This document shows, piece after piece, positions 54,438-64,000 of a DNA stretch of 64,000 bases. The position numbers were made by a program, and so were the translations under genes. Positions within the stretch are counted from its first letter, which is position 1, and each line of letters starts with the position of its first letter. The notes under the pieces are model-generated. The model had not been told where the DNA came from. It searched no databases and was given only the letters and a program-made list of their open reading frames with translations. This stretch comes from Prorocentrum cordatum (lineage: Eukaryota > Sar > Dinophyceae > Prorocentrales > Prorocentraceae): contig CAUYUJ010003558.1 of NCBI GenBank assembly GCA_963575745.1, positions 1,093,336 through 1,157,335 on the forward strand. Direction: 5' to 3'.

Positions 54438-54789
54438 CTGAAATGCCTCGCGCGCAATTACGAAGCGACATTGGGCACACAATCCGGTCCGAACAAACGA
54501 CTAATGCAATTCAATGAACGCTCTGAAGTACGCTTGACCGTCCGAAGCGTAAGCACACGAAAACCACATGCGGGCAAACACGTGCCGTGTTTTACGCAAC
54601 GCGTGCTTCCCAAACGCTGCTGTCCAGTGTTATGACTTGGGATATGCTAACAGGGATATTCCGCCTGGGCGATGACCTGGGTAACCCAATCTAAACAGAA
54701 CTATATAAGCTACGAGGCCTGAGGTAATCAATGTAGAACATGCAGTTTGGGCAAGAGGCATAGCCTGAGCAGGATGGCATCTGAGAAGA

Positions 54790-54930
54790 CGCAAGGCCGG
54801 AGCTAGAGCTGGAGCTGGACTGGAGCTGGAGCTCAATTGGAGCAAGAGCTAGGTCTGGATATGGGTCAGGAGCTGGGGCTGGAACTGGGGCTGGAGCTCG
54901 CGCGAAACTGGATCTCGGTAGAGATATTGA
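54790..54930. repeat. GGAGCTGGAGCT hexamer repeat
   Basis: GGAGCT, GAGCTG and TGGGGCTGGA units recur over about 140 bp. The stretch 54,960-56,000 shows no feature I can support. Confidence 0.75.
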
Positions 54931-56039
54931 GCTTGAGCTGAAAGAGAACCCTAGGCGGCTGGAACCTTTACCGGGAAAAAAAAGTTGTGAGGACACATGT
55001 GTCCCACGCGTGTTGGATCCCGACCCCCTCTGGGCCTTCGTCTGCAAGTCGAGGACACGTGCCAGGCGCATATCGAATACCCCCATGTGGCGCCTACGCA
55101 TGCGAAACCACGTGCCAAGTGTACGTCCAGGAGCATGCTAGGTGTCCCCATTTTGCACCTCGACCACGTACCTTCACGTTGGACGAATACGCAGGCAACT
55201 CCGACGCACCTTGCTTTACACCCCTCTGGCCTGGGGACAACAGCTCGACACTACAGAGAGAACCCTGCGCCAGAGCCCTCACAAGAACAAACCTCGACGG
55301 AAATCTACAGATGTGTTACCCCCTCTGGGGCCCCCCTGCGAAGCTGCAGGACCGTGAACGCACTACCCGGGATGAAAATCCAGTGGTCCCAGGGAAAGAG
55401 TCGAGGAATCCGGTGGTCCGCCTCGGGAATGCATGACGACGTCGGGGGCCCGAGCGTGGCCACCGATCTGGCTGCGTGCTCCCGGGGGCCTCGGGGTCGC
55501 ATTGGGTACGGGCGCCGTCCCGCCCACAGTGGGCGGGACACGTCCACGCCCAACGCTCGGCGAGGTCGCCGGTGGCTAGTCCTCAGATCAGCGGGCAGTG
55601 GGCATGCCGACGGCAGTGGGGAGCGCCAGCGCACAGAGTCCGAGCAGCGCTGTCCGACGGGAGGACGCTATCCAATGCGATCGTGGGTATGATATTCCAG
55701 GGGCTCTGGCAAGAAGGGTGAGTGCAAAGGAGGCGAGGGGGGGGGGACGGAGGAGGAAGAAGCGAAAGGGAAAAGGGCAGAAGAAGGACAAGCCACATAC
55801 CCTGCCCGATGGATTCCTGAGGCGGCATAGTAGACAGTCGCAGGGGGCGAACGGGGACAAGTAAACTGCAAGACCCTCTCCCAAAACCTCATGCAACCCC
55901 CCAACAGACCTCCATCAGGAAACCCTGAGAACATACAGAACCTCCCCCCACACGTCCCCCTCCTTCTGCTCCTGTTCCTCCTCCCCATTCACGTTCTGGG
56001 CTGGGAATCTGCCTGACTGCACTGGAATCATATGAGAAG

Positions 56040-56620
56040 ATGAAGTAACATCTTCGGGGCGGCTGCACCGCCAGCCTGAGCCAAAAGAGGCATCGTCAGG
56101 CCAGTCTCAGAGGTGGGGAAGAAGGAGGATGAAGGAGTGGACGCGGGGGAGTGGATTTTCTGAAAGTCGGCAATGTAGGCCCATTGTTCAACTTTCTCGG
56201 AAGCTTCTGGATGACGCTGGAGCTTCTCGGATTCTTCCAAGAGCATTCGCCAGGTTGTCGAAGGGAGGTTGGCAGGAGGGAGGCGGTTTCGAAGGTACTT
56301 GGGCGTTCTGATTCCCAAGCAGCGCTTGCAAATAATCAGGGTCTCGCGCTTGTGCCAGAGAATTCTGAAGGGGAACTGGGACACACAAATAAATACACAC
56401 AAATAAAAAGATTCCCCATATTTTCCTATATGTTTTGGGTTTTTGTCTCCCCCCCCACTTCCCATATTTTCCCATATTTTCTGGGAGTCGCCGATTAATT
56501 GTGTCTGTGTGTTTTTTCCCCTCCTGAAATTCGTCAAGCGTCTGCTGCAATTTCTGGTCGTCGCCATGGTGTTTATGTGGGTGTGCTGCACGAGGCCCAC
56601 GGCGGGTCCTCCACGGGTGG
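56040..56620 (-). pseudogene. Coding-like sequence flanking introner-like copy 3
   Basis: Upstream of the element the minus strand reads GDDQKLQQTLDEFQ. Treating the element as an intron (CAG/GAG...CAG/) it continues NSLAQARDPDYLQALLGNQN in phase 0. Further on, in another frame, it reads EESEKLQRHPEASEKVEQWA, then YIADFQKIHS. The pieces look like one helical protein but need an extra intron or a frameshift near 56,250. I do not recognise the family. Confidence 0.4.
56366..56527 (-). mobile_element. Introner-like element M1, copy 3 (162 bp)
   Basis: The plus strand starts TGAAGGGGAACTGGGACACA and ends TTTTTCCCCTCCTGA. AATTC flanks both sides exactly (56,361-56,365 and 56,528-56,532). On the minus strand the ends read TTTCAG/GAGGGG and CCCCTTCAG/AATTC. 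The terminal GAAGGGGAA and GGAGGGGAA with ACACACA form short inverted repeats. Length equals that of copy 2. Confidence 0.92.
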
Positions 56621-56649
56621 CTCCAAGTCTGCTGCGATTGTGTGGTTGC

Positions 56650-56935
56650 CGCACTTGCTCCTCCCTCCTCCCTCCTCCCTCCTCCCTCCTCTCCTCCTCC
56701 TCCTCCTCCTCCTCCTCCTCCTCCCTCCTCTCCTCCTCCTCCTCCTCCTCCTCCTCCTCCTCCTCCTCCTCCTCCCTCCTCCCCTCCTCCCTCCTCCTCC
56801 TCCTCCTCCTCCCTCCTCCTCCTCCTCCTCCTCCTCCTCCTCCTCCTCCTCCTCCTCCTCCTCCTCCTCTTCCTCCTCCACCTCCTCCTCCTCCTCCTCC
56901 GCCTCCTCCTCCTCCCCTCGTCCACCTGCCCTGTG
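56650..56935. repeat. CCTCCT microsatellite block
   Basis: About 280 bp of CCTCCT with CCCTCCT interruptions, a perfect purine strand on minus. Open frames inside are artefacts. Confidence 0.95.
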
Positions 56936-56939
56936 GGTA

Positions 56940-57120
56940 GTGCCCTATGAGAGGCGCCCTGAGGCGCGCGCTCTATGATGCTGATGGTGCTCTGTGGCTG
57001 GTGCGCTGCGGTGACTTAGTAGCCTGCGATTTCTGGGTGCCGCCCTGTTGCCCTATGGCTGGGGCGCTATGGTGCCACATTTGCTGCGATATCTGGTTGC
57101 CGCCCAGCTGCTCCATGGGT
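56940..57120. repeat. Short GC-rich direct repeats (GGGTGCCGCCCTG type)
   Basis: TTTCTGGGTGCCGCCCTGTTG and ATATCTGGTTGCCGCCCAGCTG, each with GGCGCTMTGG-like words, occur at about 85-bp spacing. The stretch 57,120-57,680 has no supported gene. Confidence 0.5.
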
Positions 57121-57684
57121 GGCGCCACATAATTTCTCATCCGGGGTAACTAGAAACTGCGTTTCGGGGTCCATGCTGGCAGTTGTCAGATGCTTTGCGT
57201 TCCAGGGAGTTCTAAAAAGCTCTGCGAGCCGTTTGTCTCTACGGGGAAGAAAATGGAGAGGGATGAGGGAGGAGGCGGAAGGAGAGAGACAGATGGGGGA
57301 GGCATCGAAATGAAACCGCCGCCCACGCCTCCACCGACCACCCCCCCCGCCCTCCAAGGCACGACGCAAAGGAGGAGGACGGAGATGGAGTAGCAGCAGC
57401 AAGAGGGTGAGGAGCAGGAGCAGGCGGAGCCTGATCAGAAGGAGCAGGCAGGGAGCAGCAAGGATGGAACCTCCAAGAACCTGCCAAAAGCTCCTAGCAG
57501 CCCCGACAGGGAGGAGAGATTGGCATAAAGGGGGCGTCCTGAACATCCGGACTTCCCCTGGGACAAGCCCTTTCACCCCGAGTCGTGTTCAGACGGCCCG
57601 CGGGTCCCGTGAGAGTCCCACGAGGCCACGCACGCGGCGAAATTCCTCAGGACCCCTCTCCCTCATGACCTGGGGAAACCGAAA

Positions 57685-57790
57685 GGTACCGATACATCTA
57701 CTCCCCGGACCTCTCCCGGGGTGGCGAATCCAGCGGTGGCGACGAAGGCATCCCAAGAGGCCCACGAGGCCTCGCCCCATTCCCCGGGAC
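57685..57790 (-). repeat. Dispersed block shared with the DIRS-type element
   Basis: GGACCTCTCCCGGGGTG, CGAATCCAGCGGTGGCGACG and GGCATCCCAAGAGGCCCA match both halves of the duplication at about 42,595-42,680 and 43,605-43,690 (CGAATCCGGCGGTGGCGACG). This suggests a small repeat carried in or around those elements. Confidence 0.65.
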
Positions 57791-57934
57791 TGGCGTCTCG
57801 TCCTGAGTCGTTGTTTGACGGTCCCGAGGCCCCGTGATGGCCCCCGGGGGCCGAAAATAACAAACAAACAAAAACAACCTTGTGTACTGATTTTTCCCTG
57901 ACTCATAAGGGGTCTGGGTCCAATCCTCCTTCCT

Positions 57935-57984
57935 CCTACTCCTCCTCCTCCTCCTCCTCCTCCTCCTCCTCCTCCTCCTCCTCC

Positions 57985-58048
<64 letters not shown>

Positions 58049-58140
58049 CTTCCTCCTCCCTCTTCTTCTTATTCGTCTTTTTCCTCCTCCCTTCTTCCTC
58101 CTCCTCCTCCACCTCCCCCTCCTCCTTTTCCTCCTCTTCC
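57935..58140. repeat. CCT then CAT microsatellite
   Basis: (CCT)n from 57,943 to 57,985 passes into (CAT)n to 58,045, then CCTCTTCCTCC-rich sequence. Confidence 0.95.
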
Positions 58141-58185
58141 TCCGCGCGCGCGCGCGCCCCACAGGACAGTCTCGACCCCTACGCG

Positions 58186-61100
58186 CTAGGGGAAATACTG
58201 GGGCCCACGAGCCTCCCCAAGGCATTTTTTGGGGGCCAGGGAAAGCTGCTCTTTCGTGAGTTTCCAAATGCCCTTGTGTCCGTCACCCTGACTGTTCCGA
58301 GGGGCGACACAGGCTTCCTTGAATTTTTTGGAAGCCCGAACCCGCCAACGCCCGCGCCGCCGACACCAGAGGATCCCCCGAAGGACCGAATGATGGGGTC
58401 TGTGGCTGGGGTGAACGGCGGGGCCTCCGTCTTGTACGCTGGCGACCTCCACTGACCTGGGACCCCGATCGGACGCCTGGGTAGCCGAGGAGGAAGGGGC
58501 CGAACGCAAAGAACAAAGCCGGCGTGCCGCGGACCTCCGGTGGGTCTCCTTGTGGCACCTGGCGCAAAAGACTTGGTCCCGTTGAGTTTCTCGCCAGTAG
58601 GACGTCCAAGGGACAATATGCTGGAAGGCCCTCTCGTTCCGCTCCCGCCGCAGAGCTCCCTTGGCCTCGGCGGGAACTGCATTTATGGGAAAATGGATCC
58701 ACCACATCATCTGCACAGCTTCTAGCCGCCCACGGATCTGTTCAACAAGAATGCCCAGGGCCAACACTCGTTGCACAATCTCCTGGGGAATGGCGGTTTG
58801 TGCGGCAGCTTCACATGCTACTTCGCCGGCTATGTCGTTAAGATGGAAGGCCCAAGCTGCACAACGGGCCTGTGCATCAGGGTCAGCGGCATGTGACTCG
58901 GCCTTAAGGTACCTAACCTGGCCTGCCCGCGCGCCGAAGACCCTCGAGCATCCTAGCCAGATCCTGCGATTCGAAGACATCTTCCTGCGAGGCCCCTTGG
59001 GGTGCCAACGGAAAAGATAGGCAGAATCTGCCACCACTAGCTCCTCAGTGTGCCTGAGGGGCTCCATGGCCCCCTTTTGAGCTCAGCTCGACTGATGGTC
59101 AGAACCCCTACAGCATCCCCGCTGAACCGTGCACCAAGCCGAGGCGCCAACCAACCCTCGGCTCAGGAGGACTCAGAAGGCCCCCGCCCCTTGTATGAAG
59201 CGATGCTTGGGGGGGGAGCCCTCTTCTGCTTTCGACGCTAGGCCTGCTGGGGTCAGTCCACGGAGCAAGCGACGCGCTGGTTGGTCACCCCCTCTGGGCC
59301 GCATCGGCGAAGTCCTCGGTAGCCTGTATGAGTGGGTGTTCTACTTGGAGCAGGAGTGGGCAGCCCCAGAACTTTTGAAAGTCGTCGCAATGGTGATCTC
59401 CACACAGCGGACAACAATAGTCCCTCTGCTGTCTTGTCTCGAAGCGTCTCCTGGGGTTCCAAGCTGCGCAACTATGTGCTGCCTTGAGCGCCTTCGCGAG
59501 GTTCTTCTGACCATCGCGATGAGTCCGCTCGATCTGCCAATGTGAGCTCTTGGTGTCGACTGCCCCCTGACATCCTCCTGCTGCGTGTCCCCCTCTGACC
59601 GCCAAGCCTTGTGGTCGAGGCGCTGCTGGAATCTGCGCGTGAAATACTCCTGCCCCTCGAACTTGTCGGGCCCCGCGGGGGAACCCCTTTCGTAGGGGTC
59701 GGGCCAGGGCCGGGCCGAATCTGGCCTCCACCCGAGGTCCACGAAGGCCCCCACGACTGCGCTGCGCTGGAGTGGCTGGACACTTTGTTCCACCCGCTGG
59801 ACCGGCGAAGCTCGGCGACAATCTGGGGCCACGCGGCCGCCGCGCCACTGCGGAGCTGCGGCTCGGTGGCGACGAGATAGACAGAAAGACAAATCTCCAA
59901 CAACTTGGCCCTGTGAAGAATGGCGGGGTCCAACGCCTCTGGCGCCAGCTTGGACTGGTGGGGGCCTACCGCGAGACAACTTCCTGTCATGCTGGCCCCG
60001 AGGGCGGCCCCTGCTTCCTCCCGCGCTGGGCGAGCCCCGTCGGTGAGACCCCGTGGCCCTCGGGCCCCAATTGAGCTGCGGCTGAGACCCTGTGCGATGG
60101 AGACGGCGGGCGCTCCTGACTGCGCCTCTCGAACCCAGGGCGCCGCCTGGCCCCGCGGACATTGAGGCGCCTTCTCTTGCCAACCGCGGAGCCGAGCCCG
60201 AGGCCCCCGGTGCCCAGCTTAGTCTGGGTGGGGGCCCCAAGGAGCTCGAGAGAGTCCTGGGCCCGGCCCCTTTGCCACCTGTCATTCGCGAGAAGGGCCG
60301 ACTTGGGGGAGAGCTCGCGCCCGGGATCAACTAGCCCTGCCTCGAGATACTTCATGGCTCTGGGAAGCCACTCAGCCGCGATCCGGCGAAGCCGACCATG
60401 CGGGCGCGCAAATCGTCGACCCAGGTCCCCAGCGTGAGGCGATCGAACCTGGGACGCGCCTGATGGAGGAGATCGCGCAACAAAGCTCGGGCCCATGCCG
60501 CGCCCTGGCCGCGCCCTGCCGAGACGCTTAGCTGCGGGGCGCTCGCCCTTCGAACCCCCATCTCTGCGGCGAGGACATGCGCGGCGAGATGGGTCATGAC
60601 CCCGACACTGAGACATGCACTTGGGCACTCCAACCCCGCTGCGTTCTGCGACATCTATTCGGTGGCAATGGCGTCGTCGAGCTTCTCCAAATCCAGGAAC
60701 CGCCCGACATTCTTGATCTTGAGCTCCGCCCCATATCTCTGCAACACGCTCGGGAATTTGACCTGCCCCAAGGCAACTGGGCCCCTCGACCGCCGCGCCC
60801 CAGTCTCCTGCCTCGGCCGCCTCCCATTTGCCGACCCCCCCCCCCACCCCTCAATCCTCGCGAGCAGCCCGTCGAGCGAGGCGGCGAGCGCGATCGCCCC
60901 GCGCGTAATCGCGGTCTCTTCAGTGCCGCCAAATTGTCCAGACGCCGGGCTGGCATGGTCTGCGTCCTCTCGACGGAATTCAAAAGTTTCAATCGGCGAG
61001 AAAGGGGGGCCCTGTGCCTGGAAGCGCGAGCAAATCACAAACTTTCCGATGCTCGGTGCCGGTGGCCGAATGTCTTGGAAAGTTTCTGATGGCTCTGACC

Positions 61101-61200
61101 ACCTCCCCCCCCCTCCGCCCAGGTCAACCCGCTTGGCATGGGAACGGAAAGCGCGTTTATTCTGTGAGGGCACGAGGCCGCTGGCTTAAAGCCTTGGAGC
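58186..61200 (-). mobile_element. Degenerate LINE-type retroelement, 3' half
   Basis: Minus-strand pieces in order: WVDDLRARMVGF at 60,423 (a decayed FxDD palm motif); a connection region with RRLNVRGARRR, AAWPQIVAELRRSSGWNKV and PAGPDKFEGQEYFTRRFQQR; a zinc knuckle CPLCGDHHCDDFQKFWGCP at 59,413-59,357; and an RNase H end at 59.0-58.7 kb. This order matches dinoflagellate LINE-type elements with RNase H. Frames change at least four times. Most of the RT and the endonuclease are missing or unrecognisable. Confidence 0.65.
58700..59067 (-). pseudogene. RNase H domain of the LINE-type element
   Basis: The frame reads RRIWLGCSRVFGARAGQVRY, LKAESHAADPDAQARCAAWA, FHLNDIAGEVACEAAAQ and VEQIRGRLEAVQMMWW. 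The KAESHA...NDIAGEVA succession corresponds to the VKxHT...GNxxADxLA end of RNase H, with degenerate residues. A later FCARCHKET motif (about 58,554-58,528) may be a second zinc knuckle at the 3' end of the element. Confidence 0.65.
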
Positions 61201-61279
61201 CCTGTTGGCGTTAAGGCTTTGGCGCGACGTGCGAAAATCGACCGTCAAATCTTGTAGAAAACAGACTGCGTATCCGGGC

Positions 61280-61870
61280 CTTCCTGGGGGCCCTCTTGGG
61301 GCTCTTCAGGGCCGTCGTCGGGCCCGATGGGCAGTCCCAGGGCCCTCTCGGGCCGCCCTGGCTGGCTTGAGCAGTCTTGGGGCCCTCTGGGGGGCCCTCC
61401 TGGGTCCGCGCGGGGGCCTCTCGGGGCCCTCTCGGGGCTCTCTTGGGAACCTTTTGGGGCTCAAAGAGACCTCTCTTGGGGCGTCTCGGGGCTCTCTTGG
61501 GCCGTCGTGACGGCCACTTGGGCCATCCTGGGGGCCACTGGGGACTTCTTGGGGCGGCATCGGGGGCCTCCTGGGCCGCGCTGGGCGCTGTGAAAACGAA
61601 AGAAGCGGATACGCTAAAAATGTGCGCTTCCCCATGGGAATGGGGCGATGCTTGCCTCTTGGAGGCGCCCTTTGGGGGCCTCTCGGGGCGTCGTCGGGGT
61701 CGCTTGGGCTGTCTGCATACCGTATTGGGCCCTCTTGGGGCGCTCTTGGGCTGTCTTCGGGGCCTCTTGGGCCCCTCCGACGCCGTCTTGGAAGTAACTC
61801 GGGCGCTCTGTGGGCTGCCATGGGCCATTGGGGGGCCTCGTCGGCGCCCCCGGGGCTAGGCCGTCTTGGA
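61280..61870. repeat. TCTTGGGGCC-type degenerate array between retroelement halves
   Basis: GGGGCCCTCTCGG, CTCTTGGGGC and TCTTGGGCC recur for about 590 bp, with one unique break at 61,590-61,660 (GAAAACGAAAGAAGCGGAT). The array at 44.0-44.7 kb has a similar break (GCCGAAAAAGCGGAAACGCG), so the two may descend from one longer repeat. Confidence 0.75.
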
Positions 61871-61899
61871 CCGAAATGGTTATAATTTGGGTCATGGGA

Positions 61900-63640
61900 C
61901 CCGACCCTCCGGCCGCCTGCCCCCCCCGACCCCTCCTTGTCAATTCTCCTGACTGACGGATCGCGACGCCACGCGCGCTTTCCGCCCCCCCCCCCCCTCG
62001 CCCCCCCCCCCCGGAGATCTTAAATCCAGGGCGCAGAAACAGGATCGCCAGCCCAAACGTGTTGGGGGCCCCAGTGCTGCTCCCAAAACAGGCTTTAGGG
62101 CCCCATGATCTCAACTGGGTCCACGAGGACCTCCTCTTCCGGGACGCAGTCGTGAGCTTCTCCAGAAGCAACCTCGACCTCTTGCCCTCTGGCGAAGGCC
62201 TCGCCCGATGCTGGTCTCCAGCGAGTCTGCGAAGCCGCCTTGGGCCTGCTTCGTCGCGCGGGCCTGCAAAAAACTGCACCTGCCTCCCCAGCTGGTCGCG
62301 GCGCAGGAAAGGGTCGCAGAACCTAAGGGAAGTGCCTCCCAGACCGGGTAGGACTCTGCGGTTTTGCGGTCGGAGCTCCAATCGAAGTGGTTCAGGCCCG
62401 CCCCGATGAACTTCTGGAGCCCCCCTGCGGTTCAGGCCCGTCGGGCTTCTTGTCCTGGCAGGGTGCCCCTCGCGAGCTCTCTGTTGGACGAAGCTCCACC
62501 ATCGGCTCGGGGGGTTCGGGGCAAGGGCGGTTCTGGTCTCCGGGAGGAGTGACTGGGCCCTGCCAGGTCCTTCCACATCCAGGGGCGCAGAGCCCCACCA
62601 CTCAAAGCCTGCGACATCACGGCGAACACATGGGCGAGGGCAACGCTGGCATGGGCCTCCGCCAAGGTGTTGGCCTGCTCCGCGTCGGCGCCCTGGAGCT
62701 CGCTGATGGCCGCTCGCAACCCTGGAAGCATCGTTGGGACACTGGCCGCGAGCCGTGGCGCCCGCCGCGGGCGCCGCCGCTGCTGGGGTGGGTGGTTCCA
62801 CGTCCATCTCGTCGACGGAGGTGGGCTTCCACCGCCTGCGGCCTGGCTGCTGGCCACCTCGAACCTCTGGCACGATCCTCCTTCGCCTCCTTGAGCTGGC
62901 CCTCGAGCCCTTGGACGTGGGTGTCGGGCTCCTCTGTGCGCTTCTCGTGTTGCCGCACTCGCTGGGTGGCGGCGACGGTCGCTGCCGCTGGGGCTTGCCT
63001 CTTCTGGGCCACCAGCGCCGCCGCTGACTGCGCTGCGGGGCCGAGTTCCTGCTTCTGCTGCTCGCTGAGGACCCCGAGGATGGCGGTGAGGATGGTCTTC
63101 GTATCCATCTCGGGAGCCGCTGCACCTCCTTTGTCATCATCACAATCATCGCCTGTCTTAGCAGGCAGGTGAAGTGGTTCACCACATTTGCACCGAACCT
63201 TCCTCTTGGCCTTGGGCGTGCACTGCCAAGCCCCGCGACCTTGGCAGACCACGTAGAAGCGTGACGTCTGCTGGCGATGGGCGATGGCGAGCGGCTTCCG
63301 TACATTCTTAGCCCATGGTGCGATGCGACGTGTCCAAATACGCTTGGCGAAAAAGGACTCTGCAGGCGAGCCTGTCTGGCGCGAAAAAGACATCCCCCTC
63401 CGGAGCCTTGAGCCCAAATTGCTTGAGCCAACATTGCTACGGACTTTCTCCTCCTCCTTCTGCTCGCCCTCTTCATCCGCCTCTTCCTCCTCCCTTTTCC
63501 TGCCAAGCTCAAACCAGGGCACCCCGAATGGCGCGTCGCCTTGCCCTTGGCCTGCCAGGCCAAGTACGGGCAACGCGCAGCTGCCACCAAAATGGAACGT
63601 CTATTTGCAAGCGCGGGCCAGTGCCCCGCGCGCACAGCAG
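61900..63640 (-). pseudogene. N-terminal ORF of a LINE-type element, frame-broken
   Basis: The best frame (63,573-62,880) has an acidic start, then FYVVCQGRGAWQC...CKCGEPLHL (Cys spaced like a zinc ribbon), EMDTKTILTAILGVLSEQQK and a coiled coil (QRVRQHEKR, VQGLEGQLKEAKEDR). The sense then moves to a second frame (RRWKPTSVDEMDVEPPTPAA) and a third (MLPGLRAAISELQGADAEQA, ALAHVFAVMSQALSGG). Such zinc-plus-coil proteins precede the RT in dinoflagellate elements. A single long open frame of 673 codons on this strand does not follow these signals and is not the gene. The stretch 63,640-63,885 has nothing clear. Confidence 0.55.
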
Positions 63641-63885
63641 GACCAGGAAATCATGGGGCATCGGACATCGGCCTGCATCATGCACCGCGGGATGAAAACG
63701 GAAAAGGGGTACATCGAGGAACTCTGAGATCCGGTCACAAATCAGACACAATAGGGAGACCATAACCACAACGGGAACGGGATACACCAGCACACAGCCA
63801 GGGCAAGCCAGGACCAATCCTTGAGACTCCGCAGTCAGAGGCTCGGGGGCATTTGGCACGACAAAGCCGGGACCAGGACAAAATC

Positions 63886-63970
63886 GGACTGTGATGACTC
63901 GGGGATCTCGGAGACCTGGCGGTTCTGGAGGATGTGCCAGGCGCCGCGGCCGTTCCAGGGAGCTCTGGAG
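63886..63970 (-). repeat. Dispersed block, second copy (see 44,840)
   Basis: TCGGAGACCTGGCGGTTCTG and GGTGCCGCGGCCG-like words match 44,860-44,910. In both places the block lies within a few kb upstream, on the minus strand, of a retroelement N-terminus. Confidence 0.5.
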
Positions 63971-64000
63971 CGCTCCGAGAGCGCTCTGGAACGCTGTGTC

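Noticed and set aside
61614-63635. A 673-codon open frame on the minus strand.
   Set aside because: It is arginine/proline/serine-rich and disagrees with the frame carrying the zinc ribbon and coiled coil; it is a GC-rich shadow frame.
54438-64000. Search for upstream eIF4A-III exons (GTPGRVFDM, APTREL, SGTGKT).
   Set aside because: None was seen; the preceding intron probably runs past the right end of the window.
1-64000. Dinoflagellate spliced leader, 5S/tRNA genes or rRNA.
   Set aside because: The conserved spliced-leader end (CCATTTTGGCTCAAG) and tRNA-like box pairs were not noticed anywhere.

Overview
This window looks like nuclear DNA of a dinoflagellate. It is rich in GC tracts, satellites and broken retroelements, with very few real exons. 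The clearest gene is a minus-strand eIF4A-III (DEAD-box) gene. Six consecutive exons can be placed from position 54,437 down to 23,373. Together they give 168 uninterrupted codons, with introns of 3.4, 4.5, 11.3, 10.5 and 0.85 kb. Three introns are GT-AG, one is GC-AG and one is best read as GA-AG. Relaxed 5' splice sites of this kind are known in dinoflagellates. The N-terminal exons (helicase motif I side) and C-terminal exons (motif VI onward) were not found and probably lie outside the window.

Layout. 1-4.3 kb: degenerate short-unit arrays. 4.3-4.9 kb: two exons of a small multi-pass membrane protein (minus strand). 5-23 kb: back-to-back satellites and composite repeats, including two small elements with target-site duplications nested in one composite repeat. 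23.4-34.9 kb: eIF4A-III exons 6 to 4; the intron between exons 4 and 5 holds large composite repeats, a TIR element, a helicase fragment and a 160-bp satellite. 34.9-46.3 kb: an 11.3-kb intron that contains a degenerate DIRS-type (tyrosine recombinase) retroelement, 36.5-44.0 kb, on the same strand as the host gene. 46.2-54.4 kb: exons 3 to 1 with further repeats. 54.4-64 kb: probably more intron, with a third copy of the 162-bp introner-like element and a degenerate LINE-type retroelement (minus strand).

The most unusual layer is the repeats. At least four families (called C1 to C4 here) have a fixed modular plan: non-repetitive end blocks enclosing one or more different tandem arrays in conserved order, found as dispersed copies in both orientations. 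In addition there are an introner-like 162-bp element with 5-bp target duplications and splice-site-like ends, a 169-bp element with 36-bp TIRs and a 5-bp duplication, and a TIR family with an 8-bp duplication. No rRNA, tRNA, spliced leader, CRISPR or prokaryotic-type operon was seen. All homology statements rest on recognition of conserved motifs by eye; no search was run.
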